Shown here piece by piece: positions 1 through 7,779 of a stretch of DNA of 64,000 bases. The notes beneath the pieces are model-generated. The model was not told the origin of the DNA, made no database searches, and saw only the letters and a program-made list of their open reading frames with translations. Source of the DNA: UBA11524 sp034104265 (GTDB lineage Bacteria > Bacillota > Clostridia > Christensenellales > Aristaeellaceae); the NCBI GenBank assembly GCA_034104265.1, contig JAXEEE010000140.1:1-64000 (forward strand), in the 5' to 3' direction. The position numbers were made by a program, and so were the translations under genes. Every line of letters begins with the position of its first letter. Within the stretch, counting starts at the first letter, position 1.

Positions 1-66
1 CCAGAGGTCTGCCCCGTCTGCAAGCATCCGCAGGCGTATTTCGAGGTTCGCAAGGAGAACTACTGA
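1..66 (+). CDS. rbr: Rubrerythrin, C-terminal rubredoxin-like end (partial)
   Basis: The window opens inside a gene; the last 21 codons read PEVCPVCKHPQAYFEVRKEN plus a final Tyr before TGA. The CPVCxHPQ knuckle followed by AYFE is typical of the C-terminal iron-binding rubredoxin domain of rubrerythrin, where two such CxxC knuckles hold one Fe(SCys)4. Rubrerythrins act as cytoplasmic NADH-linked peroxidases in anaerobes. Only the last knuckle is visible, so the diiron domain is assumed. A hairpin follows at 139-178. Confidence 0.8.
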   Translation, partial: PEVCPVCKHPQAYFEVRKENY

Positions 67-138
67 GGACATGCCTGCTGAGCAGGTCTGGCAGACGCAT
101 TTCCCTCACCTTTGATAAAGCATCAGCCCCATCTGATC

Positions 139-178
139 AAGCCAGCCTGTGCAGGACAGACACTGCGCAGGCTGGCTT
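139..178 (+). terminator. Terminator-like hairpin after rubrerythrin
   Basis: A 14-bp stem (139-152 with 165-178, one G-T wobble) encloses a 12-base loop. The downstream T-run is weak (TTTG), so it may be an inefficient intrinsic terminator for the rubrerythrin gene. Confidence 0.5.
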
Positions 179-247
179 TGCTGCCAATCAGGAATGACAA
201 CGAAAGAAAGCGCCGGGCAGGCGAGAAACGCTCCTTTCACGATGAAA

Positions 248-277
248 TTGAAAAGTAGCTCATCATTTGGCTAATAT
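248..277 (+). promoter_or_regulatory. Sigma-70/SigA-type promoter
   Basis: TTGAAA (248-253), an 18-base spacer and TAATAT (272-277). Transcription would start near 284. This places the earlier in-frame ATG at 267 upstream of the transcript and supports translation from 351 for the next gene. Confidence 0.6.
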
Positions 278-350
278 CTTGTTTTACGGGAGTGAACGCC
301 TTACAATGCGTATGCTGAAACAAGCAAAACCAAATGAGGAGAATTCTCTG

Positions 351-745
351 ATGCTGAATGAACGAGTCGTAAACCTGCTGAAAGCGGGTCTGTGGGATCT
401 GGCGACCTGCGCGGACGGTGAGCCCAACGTGGTTCCTGTCGCCTTCAAGGATGTGACCGAGGACGGCAAGCTCGTGGTGGGCGATGTATTTCTGGAGACC
501 ACCCTGAACAATCTCCGGGCAAGCGGCGGGAGAATTGCCATCTCCGTCTATGATGCCCGGAATCTGGAGGGATACCAGATCAAGGGCAAGGCCGAATATG
601 TGACCAAGGGCAAGATCGTGGACACCTTCAAGGCGATGGTTGAAAAGATGTTTGGCGGTGCCGCAACCGCAAGGGCGCGTTGATCATTGCGCCGGAAAAG
701 GTAATTGTTACCACGCCGGGCGCGGAGAACAAGAAGGTTCTGTAA
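351..745 (+). pseudogene. Pyridoxamine 5'-phosphate oxidase-family protein, frameshifted near its C-terminus
   Basis: A small flavin-binding split-barrel protein of about 130 residues, similar to the pyridoxamine phosphate oxidase-related proteins common in anaerobic clostridia; its substrate is unknown. The start at 351 has a GAGGAG ribosome site and lies downstream of the promoter at 248-277. The frame runs normally to about residue 106 (ending FGGAATA) and then hits TGA at 681. The sequence that should follow, KGALIIAPEKVIVTTPGAEN, is in another frame and ends with TAA at 743-745. Adding one A near 672 restores a perfect family-like tail, so a single-base deletion, real or from sequencing, has broken the gene. 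The hairpin arms at 754-760 and 778-784 lie just downstream. Confidence 0.7.
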
Positions 746-1036
746 GGTTTTCAGGCACGGGTGCGCAGTATGCGTATCCGTGCCCCGTTCTATCCGGCTT
801 TTTATTGGATAGTACAGCAGCGGATCGGTTCTCTTGCTCTGCGCATCGTCGGCGCAGGATGGGTTATCAGTCATGACAGTCCCGATTGATGACGATCCAA
901 TGCAGTCTTTGGCAGCTTCATCCGCCGCCGGGGAGAAGGGGAACCTGATTCCCGGAAGCCTCGCCTCCATACCTGCTCTTGAAGCTCAGGCGTCATGGCA
1001 TCGTCAGCAGGCTTCGTCCATGCGCCGGCATGTTTT

Positions 1037-1915
1037 TTATTTGGAGAAATGCTCATTCCGCCATGCTCTGGGGCTGGCACCGAGGATCTGATGGAATGCG
1101 CGGGAGAAATGCAGCTGATTGGGATAGCCCACAGCCGCCGCAATATCCTTGATGGACATCTGCGTGCTTTTCAGCAGCTGGCACGCCTTGGTCATGCGGT
1201 AATGAATCAGGAACTCCTGGGGAGTCTTGCCCATGGTCTCATGAAATATTTTGCCGAAATAGCTGCGGTTGAGGCCGCAGAAGCTGGCGATGTCCTCCAC
1301 GGAGATGTTCTCCTGATAATGCTGCTCAATGAAGTTCATGGCCTCGCGCAGGTAAAAGTCCCGTACACGCTTGCCCTTGCTGTCCTGGCGCAGCGCGCTG
1401 GAACGAACCAGCTGATCCAGGAACAGAAAGCCGTACCCGGTCAGGTGCAGCGGCGATTCGCTGCCGTGATCCACCACATACACCATCAGCTGGCCCAGCT
1501 TTTCAGCCTCCTGGGGGCTGACGGCGCGGTAGACCGGCTGGTTGATGGTCAGCCCTGCCGTATCCAGCGATTCCTTGACCCGCACGCCGTCAAACTCAAT
1601 CCATGTGTATTCCCAGGGATCATCCTCATCGGCATGATAATGGTTGATCTGCCCGGGACAGATGAGGAAGCCCTGCCCGGCATGGAGGTTGTAGTAGTGG
1701 GTCTGTTTTTCCGCATCGTTGGATTCCAGGAGCCCCTTGCCGGACAGAATGTAATGAAACAGATAATGATTGCGAACCGCAGGGCCGTAGGCATGGTTCG
1801 GCTCGCACTTCTCCCATCCGAACTGGTACATGCTGAAATCCACAAAGCGGTCGTCCGGAAAAACGTAGAAGCGTACCTTGCTGCTGGTGAAGGTGTTGAT
1901 CTGCCGCTCGGCCAT
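1037..1915 (-). CDS. AraC-family transcriptional regulator
   Basis: A 292-residue AraC-type regulator. The N-terminal part is a cupin-like sugar-sensing domain (an HYIL...GKG strand pattern, then GQGFLICPGQINHYHADEDD with metal-like His and Asp residues). The C-terminal 100 residues carry the double helix-turn-helix, with the hallmark SVEDIASFCGLNRSYFGKIF and later IKDIAAAVGYPNQLHFSRAF. I chose the start at 1915 (MAERQ...) because GGGAGG lies just upstream; an in-frame ATG at 1957 is possible. It is transcribed divergently from the ABC/alpha-galactosidase operon starting at 2179, so it is the likely activator of that operon in response to the imported oligosaccharide. That regulatory link is inference from position. 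Confidence 0.92.
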   Translation of the reverse strand: MAERQINTFTSSKVRFYVFPDDRFVDFSMYQFGWEKCEPNHAYGPAVRNHYLFHYILSGKGLLESNDAEKQTHYYNLHAGQGFLICPGQINHYHADEDDPWEYTWIEFDGVRVKESLDTAGLTINQPVYRAVSPQEAEKLGQLMVYVVDHGSESPLHLTGYGFLFLDQLVRSSALRQDSKGKRVRDFYLREAMNFIEQHYQENISVEDIASFCGLNRSYFGKIFHETMGKTPQEFLIHYRMTKACQLLKSTQMSIKDIAAAVGYPNQLHFSRAFHQILGASPRAWRNEHFSK

Positions 1916-2026
1916 GTCGGACGCCTCCCATTCTGTGCTGATGATAGTATATACCATTTTGCGTCATGAATGCAATCCATACGCAGAAAAAATACGAATT
2001 GGTATATATCTTGCTGCAGCACGATA

Positions 2027-2056
2027 TTTACGGAAATGCCTGCCAACTGCTATAAT
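2027..2056 (+). promoter_or_regulatory. Promoter of the raffinose-type operon
   Basis: A perfect TATAAT at 2051-2056 with a weaker TTTACG at 2027-2032 and an 18-base spacer. A poor -35 next to a divergent AraC gene is what an activator-dependent promoter looks like. About 120 bases of leader separate it from the first gene at 2179. Confidence 0.6.
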
Positions 2057-2178
2057 ACATTTGCAGAAAGGGAGAAAACAAGCCAGATAACGCAAATGGG
2101 CTTGCTTTCAACCGGCATCGTTATCCCCGGATGCGTCCTGGAGGGAGGACGCGGCAAAACGAAAAGGAGGTACCCCGC

Positions 2179-3732
2179 ATGAAGAAAATCCTTGCCCTGG
2201 CGCTGGCCCTGATGATGATCATGGCTGCCACCGCCGCCTGCGCTGACGGTGTGACCCTGACCTTCTTCGACAAGAACTCCGGCACCCGCACCTTTGACGA
2301 TCCCGTCGCCCTGGAGCTGATGGAGCGCACCGGCGTGACCATCGAGCTGGTGGCGCCTACCGGCGATCCCGGTGAGAAGCTGGCCCTGATGCTGGCCGGC
2401 CTGAACTACCCCGACATTGTGCTGATGGATCGCTCCAGCGACATCGTCAAGCAGTACATTGAGGCGGGCGCGTTGGTGAACCTGTCCGACTACATGGATC
2501 TGATGCCCAACGTGCAGGCCATGTACGGCGAGACCCTCAACAAGACCCGCTACGAGGACGGCAACAACTACTACCTGTCCAACTGGTACGGCTACGATCC
2601 CGACCCCGTCAACGGCTTCATCTGCCGCTACGACTACATGTGCGAGATGGTCGGCAAGGAGCGCGCCGACAGCGGCGAACCCTTTACCTACTCCGAGTTC
2701 GTGCAGCTGCTGCGGGACTGGAAGGCCAAGCATCCGCAAATCGACGGCAAGGACACCATCGCCGTGGAGATGGCTGCGCCCGGCTCCGGCTCCATCAACG
2801 GTGTGTTCTCCGGCATGAACGGCATGTATCCCTACTATGTGGATGAAAACAACAACCTGTCCCTGACCGTGTATGATCCGCTGTTCCTCACCGCCATCCA
2901 TCAGATGAACGACCTGTTCACCGAGGGCCTGCTGGACGTGGAATGGACCAGCAACAACAACGAGCTGCTGCAGCAGAAGCTCAGCCAGAACAATGTGTTC
3001 TGCGTTGCCGCCGCTTACTGGGACTGCGACGTGGCCTCCCGTGCGCTGATGGCCGCCGGCAACCCCGATGCGGAATACCTGGCCTACAAGGTGGTGGCGG
3101 ACGGCCTTGATCCCGACAAGACCACCCTGGCGGGCCGCAGCTCCCTGGGCTGGGACGCCATCGGCATCACCACCAACTGCGAGAACATCGAGGCCGCCTG
3201 CAAGTTCATCGACTACTGCGCCAGCCAGGAGGGCCAGGATCTGCTGCTGTGGGGCATCGAAGGCCAGGACTGGGAGCGCGTGAACGGCGTGCGCACCCCC
3301 ATTGGCGACATTGTGGATCGCTGGCAGGCTGACTCCGCCAATACCGTGAACCAGACCGGCATCTGCAAGTGGACCTGGTTTGTCCGCAACAGTGCCCACG
3401 AGGATGACGGCACCACCAACCGCATCTGGTACAATGAGAAGAACCGCTCCAACCGTTACGCCTACCTGAACCTGACCAACTCCTACTACGATTCCGCCGT
3501 GTACTCCGCGCTGGAGCCCTCCGGTTCCACCATTGAGGCCCTGCAGTATCAGCGCTGCATCGACCTGTTCAACACCGCCTATCCCAAGATGGTCAACGCT
3601 GCCTCCCAGGCGGAGTGCGACGCGGTGTACGAGCAGCTGCTCAAGGATCTGCAGGGTGCCGGTGTGGAGTCTGTGCAGGCCTACATGACTGAGCAGTATC
3701 AGACCCGCCTTACGCTGTGGGGCCTGAACTGA
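2179..3732 (+). CDS. Sugar ABC transporter, extracellular solute-binding protein (family 1, LplA-like)
   Basis: A 517-residue binding protein that captures an oligosaccharide outside the membrane for the two permeases encoded next. The start at 2179 has AAGGAGG 7 bases upstream. The N-terminus is a signal peptide (MKK, then an ALALALMMIMAA core) with a possible weak lipobox ending in TAAC at Cys. The mature part has the usual lobes of large CUT1 binding proteins, including GEKLALMLAGLNYPDIVLMD and a C-terminal helical segment. It is first of seven genes and is followed by a perfect 11-bp stem-loop before the permease gene. No ATPase gene is present in the operon; such transporters normally share an MsmX-type ATPase encoded elsewhere. 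The substrate, raffinose-family sugars, is inferred from the downstream enzymes. Confidence 0.92.
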   Translation: MKKILALALALMMIMAATAACADGVTLTFFDKNSGTRTFDDPVALELMERTGVTIELVAPTGDPGEKLALMLAGLNYPDIVLMDRSSDIVKQYIEAGALVNLSDYMDLMPNVQAMYGETLNKTRYEDGNNYYLSNWYGYDPDPVNGFICRYDYMCEMVGKERADSGEPFTYSEFVQLLRDWKAKHPQIDGKDTIAVEMAAPGSGSINGVFSGMNGMYPYYVDENNNLSLTVYDPLFLTAIHQMNDLFTEGLLDVEWTSNNNELLQQKLSQNNVFCVAAAYWDCDVASRALMAAGNPDAEYLAYKVVADGLDPDKTTLAGRSSLGWDAIGITTNCENIEAACKFIDYCASQEGQDLLLWGIEGQDWERVNGVRTPIGDIVDRWQADSANTVNQTGICKWTWFVRNSAHEDDGTTNRIWYNEKNRSNRYAYLNLTNSYYDSAVYSALEPSGSTIEALQYQRCIDLFNTAYPKMVNAASQAECDAVYEQLLKDLQGAGVESVQAYMTEQYQTRLTLWGLN

Positions 3733-3776
3733 ACCATCCCAAGCGCGCGCCGGGCCAGGCCGTCCGGCTGATCCCC

Positions 3777-3808
3777 GGAGGGGCAGTTTGGTGACAGACT
3801 GCCCCTCC
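3777..3808 (+). other. Intercistronic stem-loop between binding protein and permease genes
   Basis: A perfect 11-bp inverted repeat (3777-3787 with 3798-3808) and a 10-base loop, without a T-run. It probably stabilises the upstream binding-protein mRNA so that this protein outnumbers the permeases. Similar structures occur at 24098-24127 and 39219-39265. Confidence 0.6.
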
Positions 3809-3833
3809 CATCGTCAATGAAGGAGGAATCAAG

Positions 3834-4790
3834 GTGTCCGTGATGCAAGAGATGGCTGTGAAGCCTCACAAGGCGCCGCTGGCCCGCAGGCTGTACGATC
3901 AGCGCTATCTGTTCCTGCTGATGCTGCCTGCGCTGGTGTGGGTGATTCTGATCTGCTATGCGCCCATGACCGGCCTGTACATGGCATTCACCAACTACAA
4001 GCCCACCAAGCTGGGCTACTGGCATGACCTGACCTCGGCCAAGTTTGTGGGCCTGCAGTGGTTTGAATACTTTTTCCAGAACGGCTTTGCCAATATCATG
4101 CGCAACACGCTCATCACCAGTGTGCTGACGCTGCTGTTCTCCTTCCCTGCGCCCATCATCCTGGCTCTGATGCTCAACGAGGTGCAGAACGCGCACATCA
4201 AGAAATTCATCCAGACCGCCTCCTACCTGCCCTACTTCATCAGCTGGGTCATTGCGGCCAACATCTTCCTGACCTTCCTCAGCTCCAACGGTCTGGTCAA
4301 TGACCTGCTGATGGCGCTGGGGCTGACCCAGGAGCGCATCCTGTTCTTCCAGGACGGCCCGACCTTCTGGTGGATCATCGCCATTGCCAACACCTGGAAG
4401 AGCATCGGCTACAACGCCATCATCTACCTGTCGGCCATCTCCGGCATTGAGCAGCAGCTCTACGAAGCCGCCGACGTGGACGGTGCCAACCGTGTGCAGA
4501 AGATGCTCCACATCACCCTGCCCGCCATTCTGCCGCAGATCTGCGTGCTGCTGATTCTGGCCATCGGCGGTATCCTGAGCACCGGCTTTGAGCAGCAGCT
4601 GCTCATGGGCAACAACGCCATTCTGGACTACTCCGACGTGCTGGATACCTACGCCTACCGCTACGGCCTGACCAAGGGCATGTACAGCTACGGTACGGCC
4701 GTGGGCCTGTTCAAGTCCATCGTCTCGTTCATCCTGGTGATGAGCGCCAACAGGATCACGGCGAAGCTCAACGGCTCCGCGCTGTTCTAA
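3834..4790 (+). CDS. Sugar ABC transporter permease (LplB-like, CUT1)
   Basis: A 318-residue inner-membrane permease with six predicted helices. Helix 1 begins at YLFLLMLPALVWVILICYAP. The cytoplasmic EAA loop, which docks the ATPase, reads YEAADVDGANRVQKMLHI. Translation starts at GTG 3834, preceded by AAGGAGG. It pairs with the second permease 16 bases downstream to form the channel for the substrate delivered by the binding protein at 2179. Length and motifs are typical of the family; nothing is missing. Confidence 0.94.
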   Translation: MSVMQEMAVKPHKAPLARRLYDQRYLFLLMLPALVWVILICYAPMTGLYMAFTNYKPTKLGYWHDLTSAKFVGLQWFEYFFQNGFANIMRNTLITSVLTLLFSFPAPIILALMLNEVQNAHIKKFIQTASYLPYFISWVIAANIFLTFLSSNGLVNDLLMALGLTQERILFFQDGPTFWWIIAIANTWKSIGYNAIIYLSAISGIEQQLYEAADVDGANRVQKMLHITLPAILPQICVLLILAIGGILSTGFEQQLLMGNNAILDYSDVLDTYAYRYGLTKGMYSYGTAVGLFKSIVSFILVMSANRITAKLNGSALF

Positions 4791-4806
4791 GGAAGGAGGA
4801 TGCGCC

Positions 4807-5733
4807 ATGCAAAATACCGCTGCACTGGGCTTTAAGCCGAAGAAAATCAAACGGCCCCGCACCCCTGGCGAATGGATCCTTGATATCTTCAAGGTACTCT
4901 TCCTGACGGTTGTGGCCGTTGCCACGGTGTACCCGTTCTGGAACGTGTTCATCGTGTCCATCAACGATGCCACGGACGCTGTGCGCGGCGGGCTGTACCT
5001 GTGGCCCCGCGTGTTCTCCCTGCAAAGCTACCAGAACATTCTCACGCGCTCCGATTTTCAGCACTCCATCCTCATCACCGTAGCCCGTACGGTGATCGGC
5101 ACCCCTTTGGCTGTGCTGTGCACGGCTATGGCCGCCTATTCCCTGAGCCGCAAGGAGCTGGTGGCCGGCAGGTTCTGGAACCTGCTGTTCGTCTTCACCA
5201 TGTACTTTGGCGGCGGTCAGGTGCCCTACTACATGGTGCTCAAGGGGCTGGGCCTGCTGGACAACTTCTGGGTGTTCATTTTCCCGCTCATCATGAGCGT
5301 GTATAACATGATCCTCATCAAGAGCTACATTGCCTCCATGCCGGAGAGCCTGTTTGAGGCCGTCAAGATCGACGGCGGCAACGATCTGGTGATCTTCTTC
5401 CGCTTCGTGCTGCCCCTGGCCAAGCCGATCCTGATGACGGTAGCCCTGTTCGTGGCCATCAACCAGTGGAACAGCTGGTTCGACGCCAACCTGTACACCA
5501 GCAGCGAAAACCTCAAGCCCATGCAGTCCAAGCTGGTGGAAATCCTCAACCAGTACCAGACCGGCGCCACCACCTCCCAGCAGATGTCCAACGCCAAGAC
5601 GGGCGTTACCGTCACTGCGGACTCCATCCGCATGGCGGCAACCATGGTGGCTACCCTGCCCATCATCATGATCTATCCCTTTATTCAGAAGTACTTTGTC
5701 AAGGGTATCATGCTGGGCGCAGTGAAGGGCTGA
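4807..5733 (+). CDS. Sugar ABC transporter permease (YtcP/AraQ-like, CUT1)
   Basis: A 308-residue partner permease with a typical hydrophobic first helix (LFLTVVAVATVYPFWNVFIV). Its EAA loop is ESLFEAVKIDGGNDLVIFFR, and the end is the characteristic YFVKGIMLGAVKG tail of this subfamily. GGAAGGAGG precedes the ATG. It completes the heterodimeric membrane channel with the product of 3834-4790 and is probably translated from the same message. Confidence 0.94.
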   Translation: MQNTAALGFKPKKIKRPRTPGEWILDIFKVLFLTVVAVATVYPFWNVFIVSINDATDAVRGGLYLWPRVFSLQSYQNILTRSDFQHSILITVARTVIGTPLAVLCTAMAAYSLSRKELVAGRFWNLLFVFTMYFGGGQVPYYMVLKGLGLLDNFWVFIFPLIMSVYNMILIKSYIASMPESLFEAVKIDGGNDLVIFFRFVLPLAKPILMTVALFVAINQWNSWFDANLYTSSENLKPMQSKLVEILNQYQTGATTSQQMSNAKTGVTVTADSIRMAATMVATLPIIMIYPFIQKYFVKGIMLGAVKG

Positions 5734-5834
5734 GCCCCTTCCGGAACAGGAACGCCGCGTCCTGAGCACGACGCGGCATTCCTGCTTTCCTTTCCCGGGG
5801 ATCCGGGATTCAACCGTTCAGGAGGGATGATGGC

Positions 5835-7760
5835 ATGTATCAGTGGACAAATGCTGACCAGGGCTGCTTTGCGCTTGTTCATGGCGGACAGTATGTGCTG
5901 GACGCCTATGCGGCGGCGCAGCATGCCGATGGCAGATGCATCGACACCCGGGAGGCTTCGCTGTGCAGCGAGTGCCGGGAGGGCCAGCGCATGGTGCTGC
6001 GCTTTGCCGGGGACAACGGGCTGATCCTTGAGGAATACCTGGATATTGAGGACGGTGTGCCCACGGCCAGGTGCGCGCTGCGCGACGCCTCCGGCGCACC
6101 GGTTACGACCAGCCGCCTGACGCCGCTGGTGCTGCGCGACAGCCGCAGGGAGCCGGAGGGCAAGCTGGGGCTGTGGAAGTCCCTGTGGACGCGGATGCTC
6201 ACCGTTCCCTACGACAACACCATGTGGCTGCGCTTTGAGGCGCTGCCGCTGCGCTCAGGCAGGGTCAGCTATGACCTGACGGTGCTCACGGACGGGCAGA
6301 GCCGGGAGGGTCTGCTGGTTGGCGCGCTGGATTTCTCCGCCTGGAAGAACGCTCTGGTATGCTCGGCCTATGACGCGCGTACGCTGGAGGCTGTCAGCGG
6401 CTGGGCGGATGGGGGCAGCCACGACACGATGCCCCACGGCTCGCTTTGCGGCGAGGCGGTATCCTCCAGCGCCTTCTGCGTGATGCACGGCGAGGACTGG
6501 CGCGACCTGCTGGAGCGTTACGGCGATATGATTCACGCCCGTCAGGGGGGCCTTGCCTGGCCCGAGGGCAGCCCCTTCGGCTACAACAGCTGGGCGGGTC
6601 TTGCCACCCGGCTGAATGAGGACAGCTTCCGGCATACGGCGGAATTCCTGCGGGAGGAGCTGCGTCCGGCCGGGTTTGAGAACGAGGGCGTCAGCTATGT
6701 GAATCTGGACGCCATGTGGCAGCCCATCGGCGAGGCCGGGCTGAAGCGTCTGAGGGATGAGCAGCATGCCAAGGGCCAGCGCGCGGGCATCTATGACGCG
6801 CCCTTTGCCTTCTTCGGGCGGGATGTGAAGGCGGAGATTCCCGGTCAGCACGGGCACTGCTTTGAGGAAATCCTCCTGCGGGACGATCAGGGCCGTCTGC
6901 TGCCCCGGGTGGACGGGGCCATCCCCATGGATGTGACGCATCCGCTGTGGAAGGCGTATACCCGGGACAAGTACGATCGCTTTATCGCCTGGGGCTACGA
7001 GTATGTGAAGGTGGACTTCATGTCCCATGGCGGGATGGAGGGCGTGCATGCCGATGCTTCCGTGCGCACGGGCAGGCAGGCCATCAACCGGGGCTACCGC
7101 TTCCTGGCGGAGCTGCTCAGCCCGGAGCGCGTGGGCAGGCCGTTCTTCATCAGCCTGAGCATCGCGCCCATGTTCCCCTGCGGCTGGGGGCATGCGCGGC
7201 GGTTCTCCTGCGACGCCTTCGGCACCGCCGAGGACGTTGAATATGTCCTCAACGCCCAGACCTACGGCTGGTGGCAGAACCGCAGGCTCTACGCCTTCAA
7301 CGACCCGGATCACATTGTGCTGCTGCGCTCCTTCTGCATGGAGCGGGACAGCACCGAGGGCGAGGCCCGGGCACGCTACACCACGGCGGTCATCGCCGGG
7401 GGCGTTATGATGCTCAGCGACGATTACGACCGGCCCGAGGCCATGGCCCGTGCGCGCAAGCTGGCCACCAACCGGGAGGTCAACGCTGTGGCCCGTGCCC
7501 GTGCGGATTTCCGCCCGACGGACATGGCGGGCGCATCGGCCTGCCGGGCCTATACCGCCCGGATCGGTGGGCGGGATTATCTGGCGCTCTTTGCCCTGCA
7601 GGAAGGCGAAGAGCTGCGGGTGGACTGCCGCCGCGAGGGCATTGCCCAGGGACGCTGGCGCGACCTGTGGACGGGCAGGGTCTACTGCGCCGACCAGGGC
7701 GTTATCACCTGGCGGAGCGAGGGCTGCGACGCCCTGCTGCTCACTGCGGAATCAATATGA
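5835..7760 (+). CDS. Glycoside hydrolase, clan GH-D (GH36/GH27-like alpha-galactosidase type)
   Basis: A 641-residue cytoplasmic enzyme with no signal peptide. After an N-terminal beta-sandwich comes a (beta/alpha)8 barrel. The barrel motif YEYVKVDFMSHGG contains the probable nucleophile Asp394, matching the KxD strand-4 motif of GH27/GH36 enzymes, and a small C-terminal beta domain follows. Clan-D enzymes cleave alpha-galactosides, and some act on N-acetylgalactosaminides or isomalto-oligosaccharides, so the exact substrate is open. It sits directly after the transporter genes, consistent with hydrolysis of the imported oligosaccharide in the cytoplasm. ATG 5835 follows AGGAGGG; the stop overlaps the ribosome-binding region of the next gene. 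Confidence 0.8.
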   Translation: MYQWTNADQGCFALVHGGQYVLDAYAAAQHADGRCIDTREASLCSECREGQRMVLRFAGDNGLILEEYLDIEDGVPTARCALRDASGAPVTTSRLTPLVLRDSRREPEGKLGLWKSLWTRMLTVPYDNTMWLRFEALPLRSGRVSYDLTVLTDGQSREGLLVGALDFSAWKNALVCSAYDARTLEAVSGWADGGSHDTMPHGSLCGEAVSSSAFCVMHGEDWRDLLERYGDMIHARQGGLAWPEGSPFGYNSWAGLATRLNEDSFRHTAEFLREELRPAGFENEGVSYVNLDAMWQPIGEAGLKRLRDEQHAKGQRAGIYDAPFAFFGRDVKAEIPGQHGHCFEEILLRDDQGRLLPRVDGAIPMDVTHPLWKAYTRDKYDRFIAWGYEYVKVDFMSHGGMEGVHADASVRTGRQAINRGYRFLAELLSPERVGRPFFISLSIAPMFPCGWGHARRFSCDAFGTAEDVEYVLNAQTYGWWQNRRLYAFNDPDHIVLLRSFCMERDSTEGEARARYTTAVIAGGVMMLSDDYDRPEAMARARKLATNREVNAVARARADFRPTDMAGASACRAYTARIGGRDYLALFALQEGEELRVDCRREGIAQGRWRDLWTGRVYCADQGVITWRSEGCDALLLTAESI

Positions 7761-7779
7761 TGAAAAGGAGGATGGCCCC

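Noticed and set aside
267..350. Translation of the oxidase-like gene from ATG 267
   Set aside because: The promoter at 248-277 places the transcript start after this codon, and GAGGAG with ATG 351 fits the family N-terminus.
7450..7779. An N-terminal extension of the GH36 alpha-galactosidase
   Set aside because: It overlaps the upstream hydrolase gene in another frame and has no similarity to GH36; the ribosome site supports 7780.
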